Below, in pieces: positions 1 to 8,152 of a stretch of 64,000 nucleotides of DNA. Position numbers and translations under genes: made by a program. Where the stretch lies: assembly GCF_001642575.1 (NCBI RefSeq), contig NZ_LXNG01000058.1, positions 96,179 to 160,178 of the forward strand, read 5' to 3'. The notes beneath the pieces were generated by a model. The model did no database searches and was not told where the DNA came from. It saw only the letters and a list, made by a program, of their open reading frames with translations. How positions within the stretch are numbered: position 1 is the stretch's first letter; every line of letters starts with the position of its first letter. This DNA comes from Xanthomonas floridensis. GTDB taxonomy: Bacteria; Pseudomonadota; Gammaproteobacteria; Xanthomonadales; Xanthomonadaceae.

Positions 1-1042
1 TACCCCATTGCCCGCGTGCGCCGGCCACTGCCTGCAGGTCACGGTTCTCGCCTTCGGAAATCGGCCGGTAGCCGTTGGGGTAGAGCTCGCGCCAGTTGGC
101 GCTGCTGTCCGGGTAACGGAAGTAGTTGGCGCCCTCGGTATCGCGCTGGTTGTAGGTGGCGAAGGCGTAGAACTCGCCGGTGGCGCTGAAAGGAATCTTG
201 GTGTTGAGCCAGGCGTTCAAGCCCTTGGTGGCGCCATCGCCGAGCACGTAGTTGCGCCGGCCGGCCAAGGCGAGGTTGGCCGGGGTCTGCTCTTCGAATG
301 GCGGAATCTGGTCGAAGCCGGCGCGGTTGGTCGCTTCGCGGTTCTTCAGCTCCAGGCCCACCTTGAAGAAGCCGCCGTCGTCGCCGAGCAGCGTGCCGAC
401 CTTGGCGCTGGCGTAGCTGGTCTGGCCATCGGTGACGCGGCGATTGATCGGCTCTACATCGGTGTTGTAGGCGCCGAAGCTGGCTTCCAGCTCGCCGCGC
501 TCGGGGTTGTCGTCCAGGATCACGTTGATGACGCCGGCAATGGCATCGGAGCCGTATTGCGCGCCCGCGCCGTCGCGCAGCACTTCGATGCGCTTGATCG
601 CGTTGATCGGGATGGAATTGAAGTCCACCGGCGTGGTGCCCTTGCCGATCTTGCTGTCGGTATTGACCAGCGCCGAGGTGTGGCGGCGCTTGCCGTTGAC
701 CAGCACCAGCACCTGGTCGGGCGAGAGCCCGCGCAGCTGCGCGGCGCGGATATGGTCGGCGCCGCCGGAGTTGGATTGGCGCGGGAAATTGAACGAGGGC
801 AGCAGCGCCTGCAGCGCGCTGCCCAGCTCACCATTGACCACCCCGGCCTTGCGGATGTCTTCAGCGGTGAGCACGTCCACCGGCACGGTCGATTCCAGCA
901 CGGTACGGTCGCTGGCACGGGTGCCGGTGACGATGACGGTGTCCAGGGTGGTGGCGCCGGCATCGGCTTGCTGGGCCTGTGCGCCGGCGCTCAACACCGT
1001 GGCCACGGCCAGGCCGATCACCGAAAGGGTGGGGCGGGTCAT
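1..1042 (-). CDS. TonB-dependent receptor, N-terminal part (runs off window)
   Basis: The first 347 codons of an outer-membrane receptor read leftwards off the window edge. The start MTRPTLSVIGLAVATVLSAG is a signal peptide, followed by a TonB box (DTVIVTGTR) and a plug domain with QLRGLSPDQVLVLVNGKRRH and IEVLRDGAGAQYGSDAIAGV. The start at 1042 is chosen because it opens directly into the signal peptide. The plug closely resembles those of the three receptors at 50-59 kb (shared TVxES.PxD, LPSxNFPR and RGLSPDQVLVLVNGKR segments), so all four form one paralogous subfamily. The ligand cannot be told from sequence. The beta-barrel lies outside the window. Confidence 0.9.
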   Translation of the reverse strand, partial: MTRPTLSVIGLAVATVLSAGAQAQQADAGATTLDTVIVTGTRASDRTVLESTVPVDVLTAEDIRKAGVVNGELGSALQALLPSFNFPRQSNSGGADHIRAAQLRGLSPDQVLVLVNGKRRHTSALVNTDSKIGKGTTPVDFNSIPINAIKRIEVLRDGAGAQYGSDAIAGVINVILDDNPERGELEASFGAYNTDVEPINRRVTDGQTSYASAKVGTLLGDDGGFFKVGLELKNREATNRAGFDQIPPFEEQTPANLALAGRRNYVLGDGATKGLNAWLNTKIPFSATGEFYAFATYNQRDTEGANYFRYPDSSANWRELYPNGYRPISEGENRDLQAVAGARGQWG

Positions 1043-1251
1043 GCTGTTTCTCCTGCACTGCAACTGCGAGGCGCCACTTGCCCGGGATCCGGCCGGGCTA
1101 GGCGCTGGGGGCGGATTGTCCACATTCATCCGGATGGAGAGATATTATCGCGTTGTTCAGGCCTGTGCGAGATGGCACAGTGCGCGCACACCGGCATCAG
1201 CTGATGTCCGGAACGCATGAGCCTGCCCCCGAACCTGTTGTGGAGAAGTCG

Positions 1252-1725
1252 ATGAAGTTGCTGCCGTCCTGCCTGTTTGCCGCCATGCTGGCCCTGAGCG
1301 CCTGCGCGACCACGCCTGCCAGTGCACCGGCCTCGACCACCGCCAGTCTGCAGGGCGATGCGGCGCGGCCGGCGGCGGCGCACGGCTGGGTGCGTAGCGA
1401 ACTGTACTTCGGCGTAGGCGAGGAAACCGGCCCGGCGGATCGCCCGCAGACCCGCACCATCGGCGAAGCGCAGTGGCGCGCGTTCCTTGACAAGGAGGTG
1501 ACCCCGCGCTTCCCCGATGGGCTGACCGTGTTCGATGCCTACGGCCAGTGGCTGTTTCGCGGCGCCAAGGAGCCGAACCGGCTGGGCACCAAGGTGTTGG
1601 TGATCCTGCATGAAGACACTCCGCAGCGGCGCAACGATATCGAGGCGATCCGGCTGGCCTGGAAGCAGGCCACCGGGCACCAGTCGGTCCTGTGGTCGCG
1701 GCAGCCGGTGGAAGTGTCGTTCTGA
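1252..1725 (+). CDS. DUF3574-type lipoprotein
   Basis: A 157-residue predicted lipoprotein: MKLLPSCLFAAMLALSACAT has a lipobox (LSAC) with Cys at about residue 18. The body (SELYFGVG, AQWRAFLDKEVTPRFPDGLT, VFDAYGQW) matches the DUF3574 family, whose function is unknown. The start at 1252 is chosen over an upstream in-frame ATG (1153) because it opens on the signal sequence and has AGAAG just upstream. It diverges from the receptor at 1-1042 and is followed 60 bases later by another exported protein. Confidence 0.8.
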   Translation: MKLLPSCLFAAMLALSACATTPASAPASTTASLQGDAARPAAAHGWVRSELYFGVGEETGPADRPQTRTIGEAQWRAFLDKEVTPRFPDGLTVFDAYGQWLFRGAKEPNRLGTKVLVILHEDTPQRRNDIEAIRLAWKQATGHQSVLWSRQPVEVSF

Positions 1726-1784
1726 GCACGGTTCCGGCAGGCCGCGCCGTCCGTACCGTGTTGCGCCGCCGGCAGGCTTGGCGC

Positions 1785-2627
1785 ATGCGCACGATGGCGT
1801 TCGGCCTTGCGATGGCAGCGGGATTGCTGCCAGGTGCGGCAGCGGCGGCTGCAGTTGGCGAGGACGTGATGCTGGACGCACACACCCGGGCGCGCGCCAC
1901 ACTGGAGGGCACTCGCCTGCATGTGGTGGTGCAGCCCGGCAGCCAGGAGCAATGGCTGGATGCGGACCTGGACGACGGCAATGCCACCGGCAGCGTGCAC
2001 AGCGACGATTACAACTTCGACGGCTATCCGGATCTGGCGGTGACCGCGATGCTCGGACAGGTCAACGAGGCCACGCGTGTGTTTCTGTACGACTCGGCGC
2101 AGCGACGGTTTCGCCTGCTGACGGCGCCCGCGCGGCCTGCAGTGCAGTGTGAGGGGTTCTGGAACCTGACTCCGGACCTGCAGCAGCGCAGCCTGAGCAG
2201 TTCCTGTCGTAGCGGCCCGATGTGGTACAGCGATGTCTATCGCTATGCCCCCGATGGGCGCTTGTACGTGTATACGACCCAGCAGCGCATCGAGTCGCCT
2301 GCCATCCAGGAAGTGCTGGGCCCAGGCACCGAGGACGGCATGCCGTTCTCGGTGTGGCCGCGCTTCGATGCGCACGGTGCGGTGATCGACAAGGCGATCG
2401 GGCAGAGTCTGGATGCGCCCAGGCCGGCCACGTTCCAGGTGCAGGTGCCGCGGCTGCCGTTGTATGCCACAGCCACTGCGGCGGCCACGCGGCGGTATCT
2501 GATCAAGGGCGATCGCCTGCAGGCACTGGACGTGAGCGCGGACCAATCACGGGTGCTGGTGCGTTATCGCAGTGCCAGCCACGGCGTGATCGAGGGCTGG
2601 ATCCGCGCCGACGAGGCGATGCCATGA
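1785..2627 (+). CDS. Exported XAC2610-like protein with integrin-type DxDxDGxxD repeat
   Basis: A 280-residue protein with a signal peptide (MRTMAFGLAMAAGLLPGAAA). The segment DDYNFDGYPDLAV around residues 83-95 is a calcium-binding FG-GAP/integrin-like loop of the type seen in XAC2610-related periplasmic proteins of Xanthomonas. XAC2610 itself is an immunity protein against a type IV secretion effector, but no effector gene adjoins this copy, so an immunity role here is only a possibility. The start at 1785 is preferred over 1692 because it yields a clean signal peptide and avoids overlap with the preceding gene. Confidence 0.6.
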   Translation: MRTMAFGLAMAAGLLPGAAAAAAVGEDVMLDAHTRARATLEGTRLHVVVQPGSQEQWLDADLDDGNATGSVHSDDYNFDGYPDLAVTAMLGQVNEATRVFLYDSAQRRFRLLTAPARPAVQCEGFWNLTPDLQQRSLSSSCRSGPMWYSDVYRYAPDGRLYVYTTQQRIESPAIQEVLGPGTEDGMPFSVWPRFDAHGAVIDKAIGQSLDAPRPATFQVQVPRLPLYATATAAATRRYLIKGDRLQALDVSADQSRVLVRYRSASHGVIEGWIRADEAMP

Positions 2628-2762
2628 CGCAGTGCTGGTCCGTCGCCGCGGCAAGCGCCCGGCGCCAGCGTGGCCACTGCGGCATGCTCTGATCCACCGC
2701 AGCGCTGTCGCGCCCGGGAGGCAGCGGCTACCATCGCTCGACCCCCACGCTCCCTGGTTCTC

Positions 2763-4364
2763 ATGTCGGTTCCCTCTTCGCGTCCTGCGGCATCGCCGCG
2801 CTGGTTCGTCGCCGGCGACCTCAATGGCTTCTTCGGCCTGGTGGTCGACAACCTTTCCATCCTGGGCTTCATTGCGATGGCGCTGGTGGGCATCTTCCAG
2901 TTTCCCGCCGAGGTGGTGTTCGGGCGGATGTTCCCCGGCACTGCGTTCGGGGTGCTGGTGGGCAACCTGCTCTACACCTTGATGGCGCGGCGGCTGGCTG
3001 CACGCACCGGGCGCGACGATGTCACCGCGATGCCCCTGGGCCTGGATGCGCCCACCAGCATCGGCATGGCGCTGCTGGTGCTGGGCCCGGCGTTTGCGGG
3101 CTTCAAGGCACAGGGGCTGGACCCGCAGGCCGCCGCACTGGCCACCTGGAAACTCGGCATGGCCGCACTGGTGGTGATGGGCCTGCTCAAGCTGGTGCTG
3201 TCGTTCGTGGGCGAGGCGGTGACGCGCGCGCTGCCGCGTGCGGCCTTGCTCGGCTCCATCGCCGGCATTGCGCTGGTACTGATGGGTCTGCTGCCGTTGC
3301 TGGAAACCCTGCGCTCGCCGGTGGCCGGCTTCGTTACGTTGGGCCTGCTGCTGTACGTGTTGCTGGCCAAGGGCCGCCTGCCGACCAAATTGCCGGGCGT
3401 GCTGGTGGCGTTCGTGATCGGCACTGCGTTGTACTACGGGCTCGGCCTGGCCGGGCTGGGCGCGCCGGGCTTCGCCGTGCCGGCCTGGACGCCGCCGCAG
3501 ATCGTGCTGCCGCTGCCGAACCTGGGATTCATCGATGGATTGCCGGCCACGGTGGCGTATCTGCCATTGCTGCTGCCATTCGGCCTGTTGATGGTGGTGG
3601 GCGGCATCAACGTCAGCGAGAGCGCACGCGCAGCCGGCGACGATTACCGCACCCGCGACATCCTGCTGGTGGAAGCCTTCGCCACATTGGTGGCCGGTGT
3701 CTGCGGCGGCGTGGCGCAGACCACGCCCTACATCGGCCAGCCCGCGTACAAGCACATGGGCGCGCGCACCGGCTATACGTTGCTGACAGGGTTGTTTGTC
3801 GGCCTCGGCGGCATGTTGGGCGTGATCAGCGGGTTGGTGCAGTGGCTGCCGCTGGCGGTGCTGGCACCGATCATCGTGTACGTGTCGATCGACATCACCA
3901 CGCAGGCGTTCCAGGCCACGCCCAAACAGCATGCCGGCGCCATGGTGCTGGGGTTCCTGCCATCGGTGGCTTACCTGCTGACCATCAAGGCGCCGGGCTG
4001 GATCGCGCAGGATCAACTGGTGGCGCTGACCACGCAGGTGGATGGACATGGCCTGCCGGAACTGGCAGTGATCTTTGCGCTGGGCAACGGCTTCATCATC
4101 ACTGCGATGCTGTGGATCGCCACGGTGGCGGCGATGATCGATGGCAGGTTGCGGCGCGGCGCAGTGTTTTTGTTGGTCGCCGCGGGGCTGACCCTGTTCG
4201 GGTTGATCCACTCGGTAGACCCGCGTGGCGGCATCTATCTGCCCTGGTCGCTGCAGGGGCTGGCGCGGGTGATCAGCTGGCAGTTCGTCGGCGCCTATGT
4301 CGCGCTGGCAGTGACCTTGTTATTGCTGTCGCTGCTGCCGGCGCGCAAGCAGGCTGTGCAATGA
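2763..4364 (+). CDS. NCS2-type (xanthine/uracil/vitamin C permease-like) membrane transporter
   Basis: A 533-residue polytopic protein with at least ten hydrophobic segments from FFGLVVDNLSILGFIAMALV to the C-terminus. The pattern fits the nucleobase:cation symporter-2 / predicted permease superfamily: an early GDLNGF segment, a DDVTAMPLGLDAPTS loop, and a central QTTPYIGQPAYKHMGARTGY region. The substrate cannot be deduced. The ORF could start about 30 codons earlier, but 2763 places the basic, Ser-rich N-terminus directly before the first conserved segment. Its stop overlaps the next start (ATGA at 4361), which implies translational coupling to the exported protein downstream. Confidence 0.7.
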   Translation: MSVPSSRPAASPRWFVAGDLNGFFGLVVDNLSILGFIAMALVGIFQFPAEVVFGRMFPGTAFGVLVGNLLYTLMARRLAARTGRDDVTAMPLGLDAPTSIGMALLVLGPAFAGFKAQGLDPQAAALATWKLGMAALVVMGLLKLVLSFVGEAVTRALPRAALLGSIAGIALVLMGLLPLLETLRSPVAGFVTLGLLLYVLLAKGRLPTKLPGVLVAFVIGTALYYGLGLAGLGAPGFAVPAWTPPQIVLPLPNLGFIDGLPATVAYLPLLLPFGLLMVVGGINVSESARAAGDDYRTRDILLVEAFATLVAGVCGGVAQTTPYIGQPAYKHMGARTGYTLLTGLFVGLGGMLGVISGLVQWLPLAVLAPIIVYVSIDITTQAFQATPKQHAGAMVLGFLPSVAYLLTIKAPGWIAQDQLVALTTQVDGHGLPELAVIFALGNGFIITAMLWIATVAAMIDGRLRRGAVFLLVAAGLTLFGLIHSVDPRGGIYLPWSLQGLARVISWQFVGAYVALAVTLLLLSLLPARKQAVQ

Positions 4365-5530
4365 CACGCCGATCATGCGCGCTGCAGTGGTTGCTTGGCG
4401 CTGCGTTGGTACTGGGTGCCAGCCATGCGTGGGCAGCCTCGTTCGACTGCAAGCGGGCGAGCACACCGGTAGAAAAACGCCTGTGCGCGGTGCCGGCGCT
4501 TGACCTGCTGGACGAGCAGCTGGACGAGAGCTACCAGGAGCTGGTGCAGACCACGCCGCGCACCGCAGTGGCCGGCGTGCGTGATCAGCAACGCGCCTGG
4601 CTGCGGCAGCGCAATGCCTGCGCGCAGGATGCCAAGCCGGACGACTGTCTGCAGCGCAGCCTCACCACCAGGGCCGATGTGCTGACCAAGGCCCTCACCG
4701 CCCAGCAACAGGTGTTGGACCGCAGCATTGCCGGCATTCCCGCCAAGCCTGCCGAGGCGGCGCGCCAGTTGCAGGCTTACGACGCTCCGCTGGCGTCGGC
4801 GTGGCTGGCGTATTTGCATCAGTTCGTGCCGGCTGCCGGCGTGGATGACGCACTGGCGACGGCGCGCTTCGATAGCGCGCGTAAGGCCTTGCGCAAGGTC
4901 GACGATTTTGCTGTTTCGCTGCTGGACGATGCCGCGGCAGGCCCTGATGCGCAGGATCCCAACAAGGTGCTCCTGCTGCTGCGCATGTGGATCGAGCGCG
5001 ATGGCAGCGGCAACCGCCCCTACGTGCATTGCTTCATCTTCGCGGCGTTGGGCGAGCCGGCGTACGAGGCATTCGGGCCGTTGTACGGATCCACGCGCGA
5101 CTCGTTCGCCCCGGTCTGCGAGGCGCCGGGCGGGCTGTTTGCGCTGCCCAGCTGGAAGCAGCTGGACGATGGTTTCGATTCCTTGATCGAAGCCTTGAGC
5201 AAGGACGCCGGCACCATCCGCTATGCCAGTTACGCCGAGTGGCGGGTAATTGCGCTGCGTGCATCGGTGTCGCCGCTGCTGTATCTGCAACCGGCCTTGC
5301 GCAAGCGCTACGGAGATGACCCCGACAAGGCGATTGCCGCCTGGAGGGGCGATGACGGTGATTGGCCCGCCGCAGATCGCAAGGCGGTGCGCGCGCTGCT
5401 GCCGAACGTGCGCGCAGATACCGCCGCATGGCTGGTGCGCGAAAAGCGCTTGCCGGAAAAACAGGCCCATGAGGCGGCTGCTGCGATCGTCGCGGCCTGG
5501 GTGAATGCGCGGCTGAACTTCGCCGGTTGA
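4361..5530 (+). CDS. Exported LprI-like (DUF1311) protein
   Basis: A 389-residue secreted protein. Residues 1-25 form a signal peptide ending AWAASF. Then comes a Cys-paired LprI/DUF1311 module (FDCKRASTPVEKRLC, ALDLLDEQLDESY, QRAWLRQRNAC) as in lysozyme-inhibitor LprI-like proteins. The remaining 250 residues are not recognised. Four Cys in the first module suggest disulfides in the periplasm. It overlaps the permease by four bases, so the pair is probably one operon. A lysozyme-inhibitor role is a family-level guess only. Confidence 0.7.
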   Translation: MTRRSCALQWLLGAALVLGASHAWAASFDCKRASTPVEKRLCAVPALDLLDEQLDESYQELVQTTPRTAVAGVRDQQRAWLRQRNACAQDAKPDDCLQRSLTTRADVLTKALTAQQQVLDRSIAGIPAKPAEAARQLQAYDAPLASAWLAYLHQFVPAAGVDDALATARFDSARKALRKVDDFAVSLLDDAAAGPDAQDPNKVLLLLRMWIERDGSGNRPYVHCFIFAALGEPAYEAFGPLYGSTRDSFAPVCEAPGGLFALPSWKQLDDGFDSLIEALSKDAGTIRYASYAEWRVIALRASVSPLLYLQPALRKRYGDDPDKAIAAWRGDDGDWPAADRKAVRALLPNVRADTAAWLVREKRLPEKQAHEAAAAIVAAWVNARLNFAG

Positions 5531-5793
5531 AGGCAGGGCGAATGGCCTGGTGCTTCGCCTCGTGCGCCATTGCTTCGGATTGCACGGTAGAGCATGTGTT
5601 GGGATGCCTGCCTAAGAGCGGGCGTTCCGCGCGTTCGGATGGAGCGCCCCTGCGGAATTGGCGAGACGTTTACGGCGCTCATGCGCGCCGCGTTGCCATG
5701 CTCGCGACGATGAATGCGCTGCGGCGGCAGATCGATGGAACCCTTGCAACATCCGATGGTCATACCCTGGATGTTGTCGATGCAAGGAGTTCC

Positions 5794-6612
5794 ATGATGC
5801 AAACCAATCCGTCGCGCTGGCCGTGGCTATTGGCCGTGCCATTGATTGCCGGCGCCGCCTGGTGGCTGTTCAGCGGGCCACGCGAGACATCGGGCGCGCT
5901 GCCTGCACCCATCAGCCAAACTGCCAACGCCGTGGCTGCTGCGGTCGCTCCATCGCCTCCCACCCCCGCCGCGCCGCGACATCCGGTGCAGGCGCCATCG
6001 GCCGATGCCGCCGACGCTGCAATTCCCGCATTGGCGCAGAGCGATGACGCCGCATGGCAGGCACTGCAGGATCTGGTATCCGACGACGCAGCACTGTCGC
6101 TCGTGTTGCGGCCGCACCTGATCGAACGCGTGGTTGTCATGATCGACAACCTCACCCAGCCCAGCATCAGCCGCCGCGCCTTGGTGCTGCAGCCGGTCCC
6201 GGGTGAGCTGCAGGTGACCCCTGCTGCCGATCGCAGCGTCATCGATCACGCCAATGCCAGCCGCTACGCACCGTATGTCGCTGCATTCACCAGCGTGGAT
6301 GCGCAGGCGATGGTGCGCAGCTATGTGCGCTTCTACCCACTGTTTCAGCAGGCCTACGCCAACCTGGGCGCACCGGACCGTTATTTCAACGACCGCGTGA
6401 TCGACGTGATCGACCACCTGTTGCGCACGCCGGACCCAACGCAGCCGGTTGCGGTGGTGCGCGATGAACGTGGCCGCTATCGCTTCGTGGACCCGGCGTT
6501 GGAAGGATTGTCGGTCGGGCAGAAGGCCATCGTGCGGCTGGGGCCACAGCAGGCGTCGGCAGTGAAGGCGCAACTGCAGCGCATTCGTGCGGCCTTGTTG
6601 CGGACGCGCTGA
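5794..6612 (+). CDS. DUF3014 membrane-anchored protein
   Basis: A 272-residue protein with one N-terminal membrane segment (WPWLLAVPLIAGAAWWLF), a Pro/Ala-rich linker at about residues 30-80, and a conserved C-terminal domain (VVMIDNLTQPSISRRALVLQ, FYPLFQQAYANLG, YFNDRVIDVIDHLL) typical of DUF3014. Function unknown. The start at 5794 follows AAGGAG with good spacing; the frame is open further upstream, but that stretch has no protein-like character. No operon partner is evident. Confidence 0.8.
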   Translation: MMQTNPSRWPWLLAVPLIAGAAWWLFSGPRETSGALPAPISQTANAVAAAVAPSPPTPAAPRHPVQAPSADAADAAIPALAQSDDAAWQALQDLVSDDAALSLVLRPHLIERVVVMIDNLTQPSISRRALVLQPVPGELQVTPAADRSVIDHANASRYAPYVAAFTSVDAQAMVRSYVRFYPLFQQAYANLGAPDRYFNDRVIDVIDHLLRTPDPTQPVAVVRDERGRYRFVDPALEGLSVGQKAIVRLGPQQASAVKAQLQRIRAALLRTR

Positions 6613-6831
6613 TCCAGCGTCCGGCCGTGGGTTCGATCTGCGCGCCTGCGGTCATGCAGGCGCGTCTGTGGCCGCACGTGACATCGGCCGCATCGCTACA
6701 GGCAGGCGACGCCCGATGGATCAGCTGGGCACGCGATTCGCAGGAGCGCAGCCTTTCAGGCGCGTCGCGCAAGCCGCTGCTTGGCCGGTGACGCTGCGGC
6801 CGAACGCTGCCGCATGTTCCCATGCCAGTGC

Positions 6832-7539
6832 CTACGCAGCATCAAGCTCCGGATAGTGGCGGAAGATGCCGTTGGTGTTGAACGCCACGCGCCGTTCGGA
6901 GGCGAGGTAGGCGGTGATCCGTGGGCGTGCTGCCACACGCTGTTGTACTCCACGCAGACCCGGGATGTCTGTCGCCAACGTCGCCATCCGCTTCGGGAAC
7001 ATGTAGCCCAGCCCGCTGAGCAGCTGAAACAGCGACAGATCCACGTACGAGTGCACGCCCAACGCAGAGGTCCCGCCAGCCTGCTGCACCACCTGCTCGA
7101 AATAGCCGAGAAACTTTGGCAGACGCTTGTTGCGCAGATCTTCGGCACGTTTGGCGGCTTCGGCTTTCTGGTCCTCGTAGTACAGGCCGGTGGCGATCGG
7201 ATGATGGGTGTCGTGTACCTCTGCCACCAGATCGGCGATGGTCATTTGCAGTTGCAGCGCCTGCAGGCGCTGCGCGTCGCCATCGGGGACCAGCTGCAGC
7301 GACGGACCCAGAAAATGCAGGATCGCTGCCACCTGCGCCACCACGACATCGCCTGCCTGCAGGAAGGGCGGGGCAAACGGCTGCGCGCCGGGCTGCTTGC
7401 CCTCCATGAAGGGAGTCATGACGTCGTCGCCCTCGACACGCGCCACATCGGTGTAGGCAGCACCGGCATCTTCCAGGGCCAGGCGCACGAATTCGCCGCG
7501 GCCCTGCAGGCCGGTCCAGTAATAGAGCTGATAGTGCAT
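6832..7539 (-). CDS. Glutathione S-transferase
   Basis: A 235-residue soluble protein. The N-terminal thioredoxin-like domain starts YQLYYWTGLQGRGEFVRLAL and carries VVAQVAAILHFLG in the glutathione-binding region. An all-helical C-terminal domain follows (DVHTHH-like EVHDTHHPI, YVDLSLFQLLSGL). Length and order fit cytosolic GSTs of the sigma/mu-like class. It would conjugate glutathione to electrophiles or reduce peroxides; the substrate is unknown. It lies convergent to the DUF3014 gene and 46 bases before the GIY-YIG gene start on the same strand. Confidence 0.85.
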   Translation of the reverse strand: MHYQLYYWTGLQGRGEFVRLALEDAGAAYTDVARVEGDDVMTPFMEGKQPGAQPFAPPFLQAGDVVVAQVAAILHFLGPSLQLVPDGDAQRLQALQLQMTIADLVAEVHDTHHPIATGLYYEDQKAEAAKRAEDLRNKRLPKFLGYFEQVVQQAGGTSALGVHSYVDLSLFQLLSGLGYMFPKRMATLATDIPGLRGVQQRVAARPRITAYLASERRVAFNTNGIFRHYPELDAA

Positions 7540-7584
7540 GCGCGACTCCGCGGTGGGGGTCGCTGCAGCGTAGGGAAGACGTGG

Positions 7585-7893
7585 CTAGGCGGGCGTGATC
7601 GAGGTGTCAGCAGCCTGTGACCCAGCGATGGCGTGCGGCTGCGTCAACAGCCAATCCAGCTTGCGCGCGCGCGGCTGCCGCTTGAGTGTGCACTCGGCGC
7701 GCGAGGCGCTGGCACGGTCCGGATACGGGTGGCTGGCCAGCAATTGCAATGGCGGGTTGGCGCGTGTGTAACGCGCACCGGTGCCACGCAGATGCGCCTG
7801 AAAGCGCCGCTCCAGGTCATTGGTGATTCCGGCGTAATAGCTGCCATTGCGACACAGCAGCAGATAGAGATACCAGGGCTTGGGTGCATCCAT
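7585..7893 (-). CDS. GIY-YIG domain protein
   Basis: A 102-residue protein with the UvrC/homing-endonuclease catalytic fold: the YLYLLLCRNGSYYAGITN core is a variant of GIY-YIG (YLY...YYAG), followed by DLERRFQAHLRGTGARYTR. This is the small YhbQ/YazA-like class, common in bacteria and mostly uncharacterised. The start at 7893 puts the catalytic strand at residue 8, as is usual; longer versions of the frame have no similarity to the family. Confidence 0.85.
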   Translation of the reverse strand: MDAPKPWYLYLLLCRNGSYYAGITNDLERRFQAHLRGTGARYTRANPPLQLLASHPYPDRASASRAECTLKRQPRARKLDWLLTQPHAIAGSQAADTSITPA

Positions 7894-7994
7894 CCGCGCA
7901 TTATCGCCCTTCGGTGAAGCATGCGCTGGGTTCGCGGCGGTGACTGCCCGGCGGCGCCTGCGGTCAACTCCGCACTGCCGGGGTGAATAAGCAC

Positions 7995-8005
7995 CCAAAC
8001 ATTGG
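7995..8005. promoter_or_regulatory. AT-rich dyad upstream of the sulfonate-locus receptor
   Basis: CCAAACATTGG, followed by TTATTTGAC, forms a small dyad in an AT-rich island within otherwise GC-rich DNA, about 150 bases before the receptor start at 8153. The position suits a LysR-type (CysB/Cbl-like) activator site for a sulfur-starvation operon, but no consensus was matched, so this is only a candidate. Confidence 0.2.
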
Positions 8006-8152
8006 TTATTTGACGCTTGCAGCGTGTGCAAACAGCATGCCGTAGCACCACGCACGCTTGAGATGGCTTCGCCGTTGCCGGCCATCTCAGGGTGCTGGAT
8101 CGGCCTGCAGCTTCGCCTCCCATACCGGCCACCGCCAGACAAAAGGACCTAC

